This document shows positions 62,857 to 64,000 of a stretch of DNA of 64,000 bases, in pieces. Each line of letters starts with the position of its first letter. The first letter of the stretch is position 1. The translations under genes were made by a program, and so were the position numbers. The DNA is taken from the NCBI RefSeq assembly GCF_002223055.1, contig NZ_NKFL01000004.1:1612001-1676000 (forward strand), read 5' to 3'. Source of the stretch: Burkholderia sp. HI2500. Its GTDB lineage: Bacteria > Pseudomonadota > Gammaproteobacteria > Burkholderiales > Burkholderiaceae. The notes under the pieces were generated by a model. It was not told the origin of the DNA. It did no database searches and was given only the letters and a program-made list of their open reading frames with translations.

Positions 62857-64000
62857 TTACTTCAGATCGTCTTCGCGCGACCGGCTGCGAAACGCCTCGC
62901 GCGATCGCAGCACGTCGGTGCCCGACGCCGCCACGGCCGACGCCGCACTCGCGGGTGCCGCTGCAGCCGGCGCGGCAGCCGCCGGTGCCGACGCGGCGTC
63001 GGGTGCGGATGCGCCCGTGGACGTCGCGGCGTTTTGTCGCCCCTGCTCGACGAGCTTGTCGAGCGGCAGATACACGACGCTGTTGCCGCCCTTGTTGCCG
63101 ACGAACACCTTCGTCGAATTCGAATAGATTTCCTGCATCGTCTCGAGATACATCCGCTCGCGGATCACCGCGGGCGCCTTCGAGTACTGCGCATAGACCT
63201 GCTTGAAGCGGTCGGCATCGCCTTCGGCTTCCGTGACCACGCGATCGGCATACGCCTTCGCTTCGTCGACGAGCTTCGCCGCATCGCCCTGCGCCTTCGG
63301 CAGCAGGTCGTTTGCATATGCTTGCGCGGCGCGCTTCGCGGCCTCGCGCTCATCACGCGCCTTCGCGACTTCACCGTACGCGGCCTGCGTCTGCTCGGGC
63401 GCCGCAACGCTCTGCATCGTGACGGCCGTCACCTCGAGCCCCGACTGGTAGCGATCGAGATCGCGCTGGATCGCGGCGGAGAGCTGCTCGCGCAGCGCGT
63501 CGCGGTCCTGGTTCAGCACGTCGGCCGCGCTGCGCGTGCCGACGATCGCACGTACCGCGGCCTGGGCGGCCTGCGAGACGCTGCGCTCGGGGTCGACACT
63601 GCGGAACAGGTAATCGGTCGCGGAACGAATGCGGTACTGGACGATGAAGCGCACGTCGACGATATCGGCGTCGCGCGTCAGCATCGCCGCTTCCTTCACG
63701 TTCGCGAGACGCACGACGTTGTTGCGGCCGATTTCGATCGAGCGGACCTGCGACGTATCGACGATCTCGTGCGACGCGAACGGATAAGGCGCACGCCAGT
63801 GCACGCCCTGGCCGACCGTGCCCGACAGCTTGCCGAGCTGGAGCACGACGCCCGTCTGCCCTTCCTGCACGACGAACAGCCCGCTGCCCGCGTAGACCGC
63901 GACCAGCACGCCGATCACGATGCCGACGCCGACGCGCGCGGCTCGCCCGTTGTCAGGACGGAAGCCGTTGCCGCCCTTGCCGCCGAACAGGCCGTTCAGC
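62857..64000 (-). CDS. hflK: Membrane protease regulator HflK, 5' end cut by window
   Basis: Partner of HflC in the FtsH-restraining complex. The frame runs to the window end and reads LNGLFGGKGGNGFRPDNGRAARVGVGIVIGVLVAVYAGSGLFVVQEGQTGVV, showing the Gly-rich N-terminal region and transmembrane helix. The first residues lie outside. Then comes the SPFH domain (VHWRAPYPFASHEIVDTSQVRSIEIGRN), coiled-coil, and an Ala-rich tail of about 30 residues ending SREDDLK. The truncated frame is listed only as partial. Confidence 0.93.
   Translation of the reverse strand, partial: LNGLFGGKGGNGFRPDNGRAARVGVGIVIGVLVAVYAGSGLFVVQEGQTGVVLQLGKLSGTVGQGVHWRAPYPFASHEIVDTSQVRSIEIGRNNVVRLANVKEAAMLTRDADIVDVRFIVQYRIRSATDYLFRSVDPERSVSQAAQAAVRAIVGTRSAADVLNQDRDALREQLSAAIQRDLDRYQSGLEVTAVTMQSVAAPEQTQAAYGEVAKARDEREAAKRAAQAYANDLLPKAQGDAAKLVDEAKAYADRVVTEAEGDADRFKQVYAQYSKAPAVIRERMYLETMQEIYSNSTKVFVGNKGGNSVVYLPLDKLVEQGRQNAATSTGASAPDAASAPAAAAPAAAAPASAASAVAASGTDVLRSREAFRSRSREDDLK

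Overview
The window is high-GC chromosomal DNA that looks like a Burkholderia, probably of the cepacia complex. The signs are strong G/C third-position codon use, a complete phaC-phaA-phaB-phaR polyhydroxybutyrate locus, the beta-proteobacterial order hflK-hflC-DUF2065-hisZ-purA, a rluD-pgeF pair divergent from bamD, and a kdgK-rimO pair. This assignment rests on gene content and protein resemblance read by eye; no search was run.

Layout. 1-4.7 kb: a small membrane protein, then a putrescine-type ABC transporter operon potF-potG-potH-potI on the minus strand. 5-9.8 kb: a DUF1289 protein, an OmpW-like porin, a nitronate monooxygenase-like flavoprotein, an aldehyde dehydrogenase and a two-helix membrane protein. 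10-12.5 kb: small conserved or exported proteins and a minimal NodB-type deacetylase. 12.5-19.1 kb: an unusual compact cluster with two aminoglycoside-phosphotransferase-fold kinases, a CmcI-type enzyme, a GT1-type glycosyltransferase, an asparagine-synthase-like protein without its glutaminase half, a radical SAM protein and an FkbM-like methyltransferase. Five of these form one tightly coupled operon. This is the best candidate for an undescribed pathway. 19.3-25.5 kb: the ABC-F protein YbiT, a lipocalin-like protein, an AsmA-family protein and the FetAB metal exporter. 25.5-34.4 kb: a PliI-like lysozyme inhibitor, an exported protein of unknown function, a medium-chain dehydrogenase divergent from a LysR regulator with a perfect palindrome between them, serB, a cystathionine beta-lyase-like enzyme, kdgK and rimO.

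34.4-40.4 kb looks like an accessory patch. It holds a paired M16 protease operon whose codon use differs from its neighbours, a decayed fragment of an LprI-like gene joined to an IS256-type transposase remnant, and the intact LprI-like paralogue 1.8 kb further on. 40.7-45.5 kb: the PHB locus. 45.8-54.7 kb: pgeF, rluD, bamD, a DinG/YoaA-type helicase, DUF465, a Gln/Ala-rich exported coiled-coil protein and tex. 54.7-56.1 kb: an intact IS110-family (IS1111-like) element that sits between tex and the terminator that probably served it. Its structured 3' non-coding end is a candidate bridge RNA. 56.2-64 kb: kup, a phosphoribosyltransferase, purA, hisZ, DUF2065, hflC and hflK, which is cut by the window end.

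Most genes serve core metabolism (polyamine uptake, PHB storage, serine, purine and histidine synthesis), envelope assembly (BamD, AsmA, lysozyme inhibitors) and translation or RNA quality (RimO, RluD, YbiT, Tex). No tRNA, rRNA or CRISPR array was seen.
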